Source: Flavobacteriales bacterium (GTDB lineage Bacteria > Bacteroidota > Bacteroidia > Flavobacteriales_F > PHOS-HE28). Taken from it: DNA of 64,000 nucleotides. Within the stretch, counting starts at the first letter, position 1, and each line of letters opens with the position of its first letter. Of this stretch, positions 8,440 through 17,622 are shown one piece after another. The position numbers and the translations under genes are program-made. The stretch covers positions 3,664,001-3,728,000 of the forward strand of contig CP065018.1 in the NCBI GenBank assembly GCA_016700415.1. Direction: 5' to 3'. The notes below the pieces were generated by a model that made no database searches, was not told the origin of the DNA, and saw only the letters and a list, made by a program, of their open reading frames with translations.

Positions 8440-9936
8440 ATGCCCTTGTTCTGGATCCTATATTACGGGGACGTGGATATTGCGACCTGGGAATGGCCGG
8501 TGAGCATTCTCTACATCTTGTTGCTGTATACCTACTTCGCCCGGATGAAGAACGTGGCGATAAAAAAGGACCCGGAATATAAACATCTGCTCTGGGGGCT
8601 TTTTGCCAAATTGTTCGGCGGCATAGCCTTCAGCTTGATCTATTTCTATTATTACAAGGGAGGGGATACGATCTCGTATTTCTATTCCGCCATTCCCCTC
8701 AGCAGAATGGCAAGGGTTGATTTCACGACGTTCCTGTCGTTGTTGTTCGGACCCAATGATCTGGAACATTTACAAATGTTCTACAAGGTCGGGGTCATCC
8801 CATATACGTATGTGTATTTCGACAGCCGGACTTTTCTCGTCATCCGCCTCATTACACCTTTGGTCATCATTACGTTCAATAGTTTTCTTATCACGACGTT
8901 GATGCTGTCCAGTATATGCTATATCGGAATATGGCGTTGTTACAGAACTTTCGTATCCTATTATCCATCCTTGATGAACAAGTTAGCGATCGCATTCCTG
9001 TATATGCCATCGGTTGTTTTCTGGGGATCTGGCATTTTGAAGGACACGATAACGTTGAGCGCCACTTGTTGGTGGATCCATTGTTTGGACGAGGTGTTCT
9101 TCAAGAGGAGACGATTTTTTTTTAATATCCTCGGCCTCGTCGTGAGCACAACCTTGCTGATCATGATCAAGGCATACATCTTCATGGCTCTTTTCCCCGT
9201 GTCGCTGCTCTGGCTGTTCTTCTACAGGGTATCGCGGATGAAGAACGCTCTACTGCGCTATGGCACCCTGCCCTTGGCCATGATCATGATACTCACCATG
9301 TCCTTGTTCGTGCTCACCTATTTTCAGGACAGCTTAGGGAAGTTCGCGCTGGACAAGGCCGCCGAGACGGTGATGGTAAGTCAGGCTGACCTGAAGCGCA
9401 CGGAACAGTATGGCGATAATTTTTTTGACCTTGGGCCGATGGACGGTACCTTCACGGGGATGCTGAAGAAATTTCCGAAGGCGGTCAATGCGGCGCTCTT
9501 CAGGCCATATATATGGGAATCTTCAAGTGTTGTTGTTGCCTTGAGCGCATTGGAGAATTTCTGGCTGTTCGGCTTTTTACTTTACATTCTATGGCGCACC
9601 AGGGTCTGGTATCTATTGCGAATAATCACAGGTAACCCTTTGGTGCTCATGTGCATATTGTTCTCGGTCATATTCGGTTTTATTATTGGGATATCGACGC
9701 CGAATTTCGGTGCGTTGGTAAGGTTCAAAATTCCGTTGGTCCCGTTCTTTGTGGCTGCCATGTTCATCTGTAAGCTCATTTTGGATCGGCGCAGAGAGAA
9801 AATGAGGAAGGGCGAGCGTTTCAGATTAAGGGATTACATGGCAGGTGAGCAACTTGTATCCACCATTGGCAAACGACCGGATGCCCGGATGCGGGGGACT
9901 TCCCAGATCACTGGTCATCGATCGTCCCAGCGATAG
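8440..9936 (+). CDS. Polytopic membrane protein, polysaccharide-polymerase-like
   Basis: A 498-residue protein with about ten hydrophobic segments, a long loop around residues 300-350 (AAETVMVSQADLKRTEQYGD) and PSVVFWGSGILKDTI near residue 190. The topology resembles Wzy-type or EpsG-like polymerases of Bacteroidota polysaccharide loci, but no diagnostic motif is seen. The setting supports a role in repeat-unit polymerisation: glycosyltransferases on the opposite strand and a flippase 5.5 kb away. It is divergent from the methyltransferase gene (106-base gap) and convergent with the next glycosyltransferase (28-base gap). Confidence 0.7.
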   Translation: MPLFWILYYGDVDIATWEWPVSILYILLLYTYFARMKNVAIKKDPEYKHLLWGLFAKLFGGIAFSLIYFYYYKGGDTISYFYSAIPLSRMARVDFTTFLSLLFGPNDLEHLQMFYKVGVIPYTYVYFDSRTFLVIRLITPLVIITFNSFLITTLMLSSICYIGIWRCYRTFVSYYPSLMNKLAIAFLYMPSVVFWGSGILKDTITLSATCWWIHCLDEVFFKRRRFFFNILGLVVSTTLLIMIKAYIFMALFPVSLLWLFFYRVSRMKNALLRYGTLPLAMIMILTMSLFVLTYFQDSLGKFALDKAAETVMVSQADLKRTEQYGDNFFDLGPMDGTFTGMLKKFPKAVNAALFRPYIWESSSVVVALSALENFWLFGFLLYILWRTRVWYLLRIITGNPLVLMCILFSVIFGFIIGISTPNFGALVRFKIPLVPFFVAAMFICKLILDRRREKMRKGERFRLRDYMAGEQLVSTIGKRPDARMRGTSQITGHRSSQR

Positions 9937-9964
9937 TCGGACGGTCGTAGGAAGATCGGTACGA

Positions 9965-11155
9965 TCAACCGAAGATCTCAGCATACACTTCTTTGGCAAG
10001 ATCGATCGACTTGTATCTCTTGGCCAATTCCGCGATCTCGAAGCGATGGCCCTCGCGTGAGATGATGCTGGCCATTCCACCCATGGCTTCCTTCAGGTCG
10101 CTCATGTCCGGGTTAAAAACATGGCCGCCGATGCCTTTTCGCATGAGGCGATATTCGTCCGCTATGCCATCGGTCATAAAGATGGGCAATCCGTTCGCCC
10201 AGTATTCTCCGTTTTTTACCGGGCTTTGGTACCGATTGACCGTAGATGGTCTTATCGTGCTGAAGGCAATGTCCGAGGCGGAGAGATAGGCCGGGATCTC
10301 CTTGTGCGGGACCGTGGCGAGATGGACGCGGTCCATAGGCAGGCCCGAGTGTTCAACCTTCTTCAGGATGATGGAGGTGTCCGACGGTGAAAGGATGATC
10401 AGGTGGAACCCCGGGAATTGTTCGAAGGCATGACGAAAGATCACGTAGGTCTCGTCATCATAGTAGAGTCCGCCGAATTTGCCGACATAGATACCGACAG
10501 TGGCCTGTTGTGGAATGTTCATCGCACTGCGCACCCGGGCACGTTCGGCCTCCTGAAAGCGGAACACATGGGTGTCTGTAATGGACGGTATGGTTTTGAT
10601 CCGGTGCGGTGATTGGCCGGCTTTGATCAAGTCTTCCCGATGATTATGAGTTACGGTGACGAGATATTCAGCATGTTTCAATTGGGCTTTTTCCAGCATG
10701 TTGGCATAGAGATAGCGCGGGTCACGCTTGGTCCACACTCCGCATCCCAACATGTAGGTAGAGTGGGGCTCATAGGATTCCACGATGTACCGTACCCCGG
10801 TCATGAGATGGACCAGGTGCGCCACATTTCCCGCAAGCGAGGACTTGGCGATCAGGATGTCTATCTTCTCCTTGCGGACCAAGCAGGACAGATAGTGCAG
10901 CGCATGGACCTGCAGGTCGACCTTTGATAACGCATAGGACCAGGTGAACCGGGACCTGATCCCATGATGGACGACCTTGTCGATATCGAGGACGACCTCC
11001 GGCAGGAAATGCTGGGAAGTCTCGAAGGTGACCAAGTGGATCCGCTCAACGTCCGGCATCTCTGAAAGCAGATGCAGATAGGGGAAGATGGCGGCGGCGG
11101 TCAAGGGTTCGCGCAGACTCCAATAGCTCAGGAAAAGGATGTTCTTCTTTTTCAT
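9965..11155 (-). CDS. Glycosyltransferase, GT-B fold (GT4-like)
   Basis: A 396-residue protein. The N-terminal half has the Rossmann start KNILFLSYWSLREPLTAAA and the C-terminal half has ATVGIYVGKFGG, FHLIILSPSD, VPHKEIPAYLSASDIAFS and PVKNGEYWANGLPIFMT, matching the nucleotide-sugar-binding domain of retaining GT-B enzymes. ATG 11155 is chosen over longer options because it forms an ATGA overlap with the stop of the GT2 gene. It is the last gene of a five-gene run transcribed right to left from 15283. The donor sugar is unknown. Confidence 0.85.
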   Translation of the reverse strand: MKKKNILFLSYWSLREPLTAAAIFPYLHLLSEMPDVERIHLVTFETSQHFLPEVVLDIDKVVHHGIRSRFTWSYALSKVDLQVHALHYLSCLVRKEKIDILIAKSSLAGNVAHLVHLMTGVRYIVESYEPHSTYMLGCGVWTKRDPRYLYANMLEKAQLKHAEYLVTVTHNHREDLIKAGQSPHRIKTIPSITDTHVFRFQEAERARVRSAMNIPQQATVGIYVGKFGGLYYDDETYVIFRHAFEQFPGFHLIILSPSDTSIILKKVEHSGLPMDRVHLATVPHKEIPAYLSASDIAFSTIRPSTVNRYQSPVKNGEYWANGLPIFMTDGIADEYRLMRKGIGGHVFNPDMSDLKEAMGGMASIISREGHRFEIAELAKRYKSIDLAKEVYAEIFG

Positions 11156-11991
11156 GGCCTTCTTTGGGGTGGAAAAGGAGGGGTGCGCAGCATGGACCGG
11201 ACGGCATCCACAGGGCGGCCGGCCTTCAAATAGCTTCGGAACATGATCCGCCGGGCCCGGGCACGCATGAAGGCCAATTGCGCCGCATCCGGGGGGTGTG
11301 GCAGTTGCTGGACGAAAGCAAAGAGGGCATGATATCCCCTTTCCAGGCCTTTCAGGTCCGACATGGCCGAAGGTCGTCCTTGGCGATAATGGAGCACGGG
11401 TTCTTCCACAAAGGTGTATTTGCCGGCCCGTGCGATGCTGGTGTAGAAGGCGAGGTCCTCCCCATGCCGCATGTGCTCGGGAAAGCGTTTGTTGGTCGCA
11501 TCCGTCCGGCGGATCATCCAAGAAGGGCCGAAAAAGCAGGTCTCAGATAGAGCCACCAAGCGGTCGAATGCCATGCCCTTGAAGGACGGGGAGTACATGT
11601 GGGTCAACCTGCCGTCGGTGGCGTCCAATCGGAGCACGGTCCCATCCACGAAGAACACCTCCGGGTCGGAGACGATCAAGGCCGCACGTGCTTCCAGACT
11701 GCGCGCCGGCAATACATCGTCGGCGTCCAGGAAGGCGATGATCTCGCCGCGGGCACGGTCCAAACCGGTATTGCGTGCCGCGCTGACCCCCTTGTTTTCT
11801 TGGTGTACCACGATGATCCGGGCATCATCCAGACCATCAAGGATCGCAGCAGTTGCATCCTGGCTCCCGTCGTTCACCACCACCAATTCCCAGTTCGGCC
11901 ACGTTTGAGCTTGCACCGACATGATGGCCTCGCGGACGTGTTCGGCCGCATTGTACGCCGGCATGATGACACTTATGAGCGGTGCCGTCAT
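11152..11991 (-). CDS. Family 2 glycosyltransferase
   Basis: A 279-residue GT-A enzyme. The N-terminal domain reads ISVIMPAYNAAEHVREAI, ELVVVNDGSQDATAAIL, GVSAARNTGLDRARGEIIAFLDADDVLP, giving the DxD metal/nucleotide site (DAD at about 90-92). A C-terminal helical tail with FRSYLKAGRPVDAVRSML follows. It overlaps both neighbours by four bases (ATGA). It adds one sugar in assembly of the polysaccharide repeat unit at the cytoplasmic face; donor and acceptor are unknown. Confidence 0.92.
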   Translation of the reverse strand: MTAPLISVIMPAYNAAEHVREAIMSVQAQTWPNWELVVVNDGSQDATAAILDGLDDARIIVVHQENKGVSAARNTGLDRARGEIIAFLDADDVLPARSLEARAALIVSDPEVFFVDGTVLRLDATDGRLTHMYSPSFKGMAFDRLVALSETCFFGPSWMIRRTDATNKRFPEHMRHGEDLAFYTSIARAGKYTFVEEPVLHYRQGRPSAMSDLKGLERGYHALFAFVQQLPHPPDAAQLAFMRARARRIMFRSYLKAGRPVDAVRSMLRTPPFPPQRRP

Positions 11992-13376
11992 ACCTCAGGG
12001 GGCATTGAGATGTACCGGCCATCATCCGGCATCGGGATGGAAGATCTTCGCTCGATGTCCCAAGCCCATATTTGTTCCACCCATGGGCGCATGCGCTCGG
12101 GATATGCGAATTCCCGCAGTGCTTCGCAGTCCGGCAGGAGCTTCCACCCCAAGCCTTCTTTCCATTGTGCCAGACGGTCTTGGATAAGGTCGATGAATGA
12201 CCGGGCGTCCGGTATCAAGATCCCGGTCCCGGTACGGATCAGGATCGACTCCATGATGTCCTCTTCCTTCGTTACCAACAGGATAGGCCTGTCGGCATTG
12301 AGATATTCCAGGAATTTCACCGGGAGAAAGCCTTTCCGGCCCCGATAGGTGAGATGGAGCAATGCATCAGCTGCGTGTTGCTCGCGCAGCGCCTCTTCCC
12401 TGGGCATCCGGGGTATCAACTCCATTGCGTGGGTCCGCTCCGCCGTGGCCTGCAGGTCCCGCAACAGAGAAGGGTCATTGCTCACCGTGCCGATCATCCT
12501 CAGTATAAAATGGTCGTGAAAGCCTTCAATGGCAGTTGAAAGCCGGTCCAGCCCGGACATCACCAGACCCCAATCTTGTTCAGGATAGACGCGGCCGGTG
12601 TAGACCAAGGTGAATTTGCCGTTCCGGACCTGTGCCGCGGGTTGAATATCGGGGTCATAGCCTCCCGTGAAGACACTTCCGCGGAAGTTGCGCGTCACTT
12701 GTTGGGCGTTCCGAAGGACGCCATCGCTGACCGCCGTGATCGCAAAGGCGGCACTCCCGATCTTTTTTTCCCGTTGCTTGAAAACGGCTTTTCGCAAAAT
12801 GCCGGCCAACCCTTTTCCGTGACCGGTGACAATGTCCATGTGCAAGCTCGGGTCGATGATCGACCACGGGTCGCGATAATCCACGAGGAACGTGGCGTTC
12901 CAAACGTTGGCCAACCGCATGCCGGTCTCCGCCGTGCTCCATCCGGGCGCCGTGGCAAGGACCACATCGGGGATGCCGAACCGTTGTTCGATCTCTTCAG
13001 GCAGGACATCCCAGCGGCTACCATGGTCCAGGGGAAGAAGCAAGTCGGAGAGGACCCTCAACGGTCCGTGCAGGAACTTGCCCTGGATACGGTGGTGAGC
13101 CTTGGCAATAGTGCGCTGCCAAGGGTGCATGTCGCGTTGCAGATGGGTGCGTGGGCAACGCATCACGGAGATACCGCCAAGGTCGACCTCCCAAGTGGCG
13201 TCCTCCGTTTCCGTGGAGGTAAGCACCGATACCTGATGTCCTTCATCGCGCAGTTGGCGTGCCAAGTAGTAGGGCCTGCGCGCCCCGGTGCGGTTCAGTG
13301 GCGGGAAGTGCGTGCATAGGAGCAGCACGTGCAACTTGGTGGAGGTAGCTCCTTTTTCGGCTGAAGGTGGCGGCAT
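11988..13376 (-). CDS. Glycosyltransferase, GT4/WbuB-like
   Basis: A 462-residue GT-B protein. N-terminal domain: LHVLLLCTHFPPLNRTGARR, PYYLARQLRDEGHQVSVLTS. C-terminal domain: FTLVYTGRVYPEQDWG, ELIPRMPREEALREQHAADA, PVKFLEYLNADRPILLVT. The 'A-x-R-x-L-A-x-x-L-x-x-x-G-H-x-V' start is typical of the N-acetylaminosugar transferase-like GT4 branch. The start overlaps nothing (15-base gap to the upstream gene); the stop overlaps the GT2 start as ATGA. Confidence 0.87.
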   Translation of the reverse strand: MPPPSAEKGATSTKLHVLLLCTHFPPLNRTGARRPYYLARQLRDEGHQVSVLTSTETEDATWEVDLGGISVMRCPRTHLQRDMHPWQRTIAKAHHRIQGKFLHGPLRVLSDLLLPLDHGSRWDVLPEEIEQRFGIPDVVLATAPGWSTAETGMRLANVWNATFLVDYRDPWSIIDPSLHMDIVTGHGKGLAGILRKAVFKQREKKIGSAAFAITAVSDGVLRNAQQVTRNFRGSVFTGGYDPDIQPAAQVRNGKFTLVYTGRVYPEQDWGLVMSGLDRLSTAIEGFHDHFILRMIGTVSNDPSLLRDLQATAERTHAMELIPRMPREEALREQHAADALLHLTYRGRKGFLPVKFLEYLNADRPILLVTKEEDIMESILIRTGTGILIPDARSFIDLIQDRLAQWKEGLGWKLLPDCEALREFAYPERMRPWVEQIWAWDIERRSSIPMPDDGRYISMPPEV

Positions 13377-13391
13377 TCCCGGCAGGATCGA

Positions 13392-14573
13392 TCAAGAGGT
13401 GATCTGTTCATACACATCCAAGAATTGCCGCGCCACGGCAGCGGCTGAATAGCGGGCATCGGCAGCACGGGCAATAGCGGGACGGTCAAAACCACGGTAG
13501 TTGTCCATGATCCATCGGAGCGCGTCCGCGAAGGCCTGTGGATCTTCCGGCGGGGTCAGGACACCGTTCAAACGGTCCACCAGCTCGGGAATGCCATTGA
13601 CCGTGGTGCTCAGTACGGGGGTACCGCAACAGAGGCTTTCAATGATAATGCAAGGCAGGTTCTCCGCCTTCGTAGGGTGGACCAGCAAATGCGCTTTGGC
13701 GAGCAGTGGTGCCAGCTCCGTCTTTGGCAATCGGCCGCGGAAGTGCATGATACCGTCCGTGATGAAGGCGGCGCACGCAGCACGCGCCTGCTCTATTTGG
13801 TCCCCATCGCCCACCCAATCGACGTGCAAGGAATTGCGCACCCCAACAGGCAAAAGATGCAGGGCATCGATGAACAGGAAGGGGTCCTTCGGCGCGCTCC
13901 ATCTTGCTGCGAGGAGAATGCGGAACGGAGGAACATGCTCAGAAGCCGCCGGCTTGAAGATCGGGGAAGCCACATTGGGCACGACATGGATCTTTTCCTT
14001 GGCAACGTCGAAATCATCCTGCAACACACGACCGAGGTCTCGGGAAACGGGGAGGACCGCCCGGATGGAAGGCCGGGCGAACCAATTGATGATCCTTTCC
14101 CTTGTCTGGCTTCCTACCTCGGCACCGAGATGGTGGATCCAGAGGTGGTAGAACGAACTATGCTCGGTGACCACGACCGGCAGGCCCATTTCCTCGCCCA
14201 CGAAGGATGCATTCTCCGTGATGGGCGTGCGGTTGTGGATATGCATGACACGGAAGCGGTACCTGTCCGAATACTTGAGAATTGCTTTGCGGTAAGCCGA
14301 ACGCACGATCCGGTCGTGCCATCCGCCCCTCCGCACAGGCGTTTGGATCTCTCCGTGGATGACCTGCAGACCTTGGTCCGAGGATTCTTGCCATTTGAAT
14401 TTGAGCAATCCCCATTTTCTTTTCACAACGCTCAGGTGGACGACCACCACCGGGGTGGCCGTAGCCAGCGCCAATGCATGCTCCCTAATGAATACACCAT
14501 TGTGCGGGTCGGCTTCCGTGGGCCACCAGCCGGTGATGAAGAGCACGGCCTCCGGTCTCCGTTCCACGGTCAT
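13392..14573 (-). CDS. Family 4 glycosyltransferase
   Basis: A 393-residue retaining GT-B enzyme. Early motifs are WWPTEADPHNGVFIREHALAL and VVVTEHSSFY. The C-terminal domain has FRILLAARWSAPKDPFLFIDAL, HFRGRLPKTELAPLLAKAHLLVHPTKAENLPCIIIESL and GTPVLSTTVNGIPELV, including the E-x7-E-like PTKAENLPCIIIE site that binds the donor. The ATG overlaps the upstream methyltransferase stop by four bases, so it is translated from the same message. Confidence 0.92.
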   Translation of the reverse strand: MTVERRPEAVLFITGWWPTEADPHNGVFIREHALALATATPVVVVHLSVVKRKWGLLKFKWQESSDQGLQVIHGEIQTPVRRGGWHDRIVRSAYRKAILKYSDRYRFRVMHIHNRTPITENASFVGEEMGLPVVVTEHSSFYHLWIHHLGAEVGSQTRERIINWFARPSIRAVLPVSRDLGRVLQDDFDVAKEKIHVVPNVASPIFKPAASEHVPPFRILLAARWSAPKDPFLFIDALHLLPVGVRNSLHVDWVGDGDQIEQARAACAAFITDGIMHFRGRLPKTELAPLLAKAHLLVHPTKAENLPCIIIESLCCGTPVLSTTVNGIPELVDRLNGVLTPPEDPQAFADALRWIMDNYRGFDRPAIARAADARYSAAAVARQFLDVYEQITS

Positions 14574-15283
14574 TTTACCTTTCCCCGGAACTTTGCGAAG
14601 CTTCGCCGCCAGCGTCCGATGCGGCCGACAGGAGGGGGCACCAGTTTGAAGGCGAGGTCATTCCGGTAGTGTTTCAATACCAGGACGGCCGCATCCGGGC
14701 CGTCCGTCCATAACCCGTAGTGTTCGGCGAATTGCAAATAGAGCCCGGCACTTGCCACATGCGGGAGCAATCGTTCCAAATGCAAGGGCTGGTCGATCAC
14801 TTGGAGAAGCTCCGGCCGGTGTTCAATGTTCCATTCGAGGTATTGCGGGGCGGGGATGTGGATCACCACTTGCCCGTCCGGCTTGAGCAGCCTGCCGATC
14901 TTTAGGAACAACGACCCATGTTCGTCCACGGGAATATGTTCGAGGACGTCCGGAAGCACGATCAGGTCGAATTGGCCCGGGATCTCCAGTTGGACGATAT
15001 CCCCGGTGATGAACTCCACGTTGTTCCTGCCCGCCAGCCGCTCGCGGGCGTGCTCCACGCTTTTCGGGCTGATGTCATTCGCAATAAGCTTCCCGTTCGG
15101 GATGGAGCCCGCGATCAATGCGGTCTGCGTGCCTACCCCGCATCCGATCTCCAGCACCCTGATGCCGTCCCGAAGACCGGACCGGAGCAGCCATTCCATG
15201 ATCTTGTGGTGCCGAAGGTTGACGCCTTGTTCGATCTGCCTGGAAGCAAAGTCGTCATAGAATGATCGAACCTCGTCGCTCAT
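14570..15283 (-). CDS. Class I SAM-dependent methyltransferase, first gene of the glycosyltransferase operon
   Basis: A 237-residue methyltransferase with IRVLEIGCGVGTQTALIAG (motif I, about residues 38-56), VEFITGDIVQLEIPGQFDLIVLPDVLEHI (motifs II-III) and LLKPDGQVVIHIPAPQYLEW. A 3-O- or N-methylation of a sugar or carrier-linked intermediate is likely from context. It heads the run MTase-GT4-GT-GT2-GT with ATGA overlaps at three of four joints. A TACCTTTG box lies 87 bases upstream. Confidence 0.88.
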   Translation of the reverse strand: MSDEVRSFYDDFASRQIEQGVNLRHHKIMEWLLRSGLRDGIRVLEIGCGVGTQTALIAGSIPNGKLIANDISPKSVEHARERLAGRNNVEFITGDIVQLEIPGQFDLIVLPDVLEHIPVDEHGSLFLKIGRLLKPDGQVVIHIPAPQYLEWNIEHRPELLQVIDQPLHLERLLPHVASAGLYLQFAEHYGLWTDGPDAAVLVLKHYRNDLAFKLVPPPVGRIGRWRRSFAKFRGKVK

Positions 15284-15369
15284 GAAATAATATTGATGCC
15301 AAAGGGCTTCATTTGTGAAGTGGGACTTCGGTTTACGGGGACCCCGCGATGCTCACGGGATACGGCAGG

Positions 15370-15377
15370 CAAAGGTA
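15370..15377 (-). promoter_or_regulatory. TAnnTTTG -7 box upstream of the polysaccharide operon
   Basis: Read on the minus strand the bases are TACCTTTG, a full match to the Bacteroidota -7 consensus, 87 bases before the methyltransferase ATG at 15283. No good TTTG -33 element is visible at the expected distance. Confidence 0.4.
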
Positions 15378-15493
15378 GGCAGCAATTTAGGCGGTTCCTT
15401 CCCGTGCGGACCGTGTCCACCGCCGATCGGTCGGTGGTTTTTGTTCCGGAACCTTACACCACCTTTGGCGGCACGCTGCCCACGCGCATCGGG

Positions 15494-16801
15494 ATGTCCA
15501 TCAACAAGAGCATTTTCTACACCACTGCCGTCCAACTGCCGAGCGTGGCTCTGGGGTTCGGGACCGGGATCTGCATCACCCGGCTGCTTCAGGATGTGGG
15601 ACGCGGCTATTATACGGTGCTCCAATCCGATGTGGTGCTTCTATCGCTTCTCATTTCCTTCAATCTGGGTGCGGGCCTGCTTTTCTTTCTGGCCAAGGAG
15701 GGCGTCGACAAAAAGCGGAGCATAGGCATAGCGGCCTCGGCCATGTTGATCATCGGGGTGTTATTGGCCTCCCTGTTGGCGTATGCCTGGTATTACGGCC
15801 TTCCGGCCAATCCCTTGTTGCCGGAGGGCATTGACGGGTTTTACTACGTGGCCTATCTCGTTGGGACGTTGTTCTTCAGTTTGTCCCATTCCTTCTTCAA
15901 TGCGATCTTCCTTGGTCTGCGCCTTTTCCGGATCGCGAACCAGATGACCCTGATCTCCGCGATCCTTATGGCCGCTGTGTTCGGTACGTTGTTCTTTTGG
16001 CTGCGCAGTTCGCCCGGTGCAGGGAACTTGCCCATGGTGCTTTTGTGCTCCTTCCTGATCTTGTTGGTGCTCAACGCGCTTTGGTTGGTCTACTACATGG
16101 TGCATGTCCGGGTCCGGCCGGTGCTTTTCACTGGCGGTGAACTCCTGAGGCCATTGGCGTCCTTCGTGTTCATCGGGTATGTCGCCAACCTGCTCAATCA
16201 ATTGAACTACCGGTTTGATATCTGGTATTTGCAGGATGTGCGCGGTGCCGGGGAACTCGGGCTATATGCGGTCGCGGTGGGAGTGGCGCAGTTCTTCTTC
16301 CAAGTGCCCGAACCGCTTTCTCGCGTACTGCAGCCCCACCTCATCGGGCAGTTCGACGACGAGATGCTGGGCCGGTTCCGGCTTTATGCACGGTTGAGCT
16401 TCACGTTGGTCCTGGTGGGAGGGACCGTGTTCATGTTCTTGGCGGGCTGGATGTTCTCCTTTTTGTATGGTGATGCGTTCGCACGGTCCGCCTTGGCTTT
16501 TCGTTGGCTGATGCCCGGCATCCTGTTCGCGTGCGCGTCGAAAATGATGGCCTTGTTGGTGGTCCGCACAGGGAAAGTGGGCTACAATGCACTGGCCTCC
16601 GGGGTCGGGCTCGTCTTCACCGTATTGCTGAACGTCTTCTTGGTCCCGAAATACGGCCTGGTGGGTGCGGCGATAGCGTCGACCGCAGCCTATTTGGCCG
16701 TGCTGCTGGTGGTACTGTGGGCGGTGTTCCGGCGCTTGGGGGTGCCGTGGGGCAACTACTACATCCTGATGCCGGGCGACCTTGGCAGGCTGCTGAAATA
16801 G
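15494..16801 (+). CDS. Polysaccharide flippase (Wzx-like, MATE/MVF superfamily)
   Basis: A 435-residue protein with about twelve hydrophobic segments. N-terminus: SINKSIFYTTAVQLPSVALG, then ITRLLQDVGRGYYTVLQSD, the typical opening of Wzx-type lipid-linked oligosaccharide flippases ('isoform...GRG'). Central LYAVAVGVAQFFFQVPEPLSRVLQP and late GLVFTVLLNVFLVPKYGLVGAAIASTAAYL are characteristic of the second half. The frame is open from 15293, but ATG 15494 gives the expected N-terminus. It probably moves the undecaprenyl-linked repeat unit across the inner membrane for the enzymes encoded nearby. Convergent with the FkbM gene (14-base gap). Confidence 0.9.
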   Translation: MSINKSIFYTTAVQLPSVALGFGTGICITRLLQDVGRGYYTVLQSDVVLLSLLISFNLGAGLLFFLAKEGVDKKRSIGIAASAMLIIGVLLASLLAYAWYYGLPANPLLPEGIDGFYYVAYLVGTLFFSLSHSFFNAIFLGLRLFRIANQMTLISAILMAAVFGTLFFWLRSSPGAGNLPMVLLCSFLILLVLNALWLVYYMVHVRVRPVLFTGGELLRPLASFVFIGYVANLLNQLNYRFDIWYLQDVRGAGELGLYAVAVGVAQFFFQVPEPLSRVLQPHLIGQFDDEMLGRFRLYARLSFTLVLVGGTVFMFLAGWMFSFLYGDAFARSALAFRWLMPGILFACASKMMALLVVRTGKVGYNALASGVGLVFTVLLNVFLVPKYGLVGAAIASTAAYLAVLLVVLWAVFRRLGVPWGNYYILMPGDLGRLLK

Positions 16802-16815
16802 CCAAGGGCTCGCGG

Positions 16816-17613
16816 TCAGGCCGAAGCGGCGGCGCTTCGCACGTATATGTCACCTGACCCGAATTTCAGGAAATCCGGGGAGGCGACCAGTTCGCGCATG
16901 GCTTGCAAAGGCATCCACTTTTCGGAACTGAAGGCTGCGGTCTCTCCCCGTGAATGGTTGCATTCCGCATCCGGTGTGAAGGTGCCGATGAGTTCCAGGC
17001 ATTTGAGGGCCTTGTCCTGTTGTTCCGGTATGGTGCATTCGAAGGAAAGCATGGGCACCGGTCTGGACATGCCGCTGAGGACCTGCGCTTCAAAACCTTC
17101 CACATCGATCTTGATGAACCTGGGCGTGCCGTACTGCTCGAAGAGCAGGTCCAAGGTGGTCATCCCGACCTCGATCCTGCGGTCCCAGTGGGCAGAGGAA
17201 AACCGGGAATCCTTTACGGAGTCGATCCATTCCTTGGAAAAGGAGGACAGGGTATGCGAGTCGGACAGGAACATGGTCGCGGTTCCCGGGGAATCGGACA
17301 AACCCATGGGCACGACGGTGATCTTTTCCCCAAAGCGATGGCGCAGGACCAATTGGCATCCGGGTTGGGGTTCGATCGCAACGACACGCGCTCCGGCGGC
17401 CAGGAGGGAAGCCACGCGATTGCCGAGGTTGGCGCCCACATCGAAGCAGAGGTCGTCCTTTCGGATGAAGTTGGCATAGAACCGGTCACGGGCTTTGTCC
17501 GCCTCGATCATTTCCGGGGTTCTCCTGGCGATGGAATGGCGGATGGCGAAGGACAGCCTGTCCCCCAAAATGAGGCGACTGGCATTGAGCAATGTGGTCT
17601 TGATCTTGTTCAT
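16816..17613 (-). CDS. FkbM-family methyltransferase
   Basis: A 265-residue protein with the FkbM domain: DLCFDVGANLGNRVASLLAAGARVVAIEPQP (SAM-binding, about 54-84), then IDVEGFEAQVLSGMSRPVP (about 172-190) and MLSFECTIPEQ. These enzymes O-methylate sugars or polyketides. It lies 9 bases downstream of the fucosyltransferase-like gene and is probably co-transcribed, so it may methylate the sugar added by that enzyme (inference). Confidence 0.9.
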   Translation of the reverse strand: MNKIKTTLLNASRLILGDRLSFAIRHSIARRTPEMIEADKARDRFYANFIRKDDLCFDVGANLGNRVASLLAAGARVVAIEPQPGCQLVLRHRFGEKITVVPMGLSDSPGTATMFLSDSHTLSSFSKEWIDSVKDSRFSSAHWDRRIEVGMTTLDLLFEQYGTPRFIKIDVEGFEAQVLSGMSRPVPMLSFECTIPEQQDKALKCLELIGTFTPDAECNHSRGETAAFSSEKWMPLQAMRELVASPDFLKFGSGDIYVRSAAASA

Positions 17614-17622
17614 GGGAAAAGT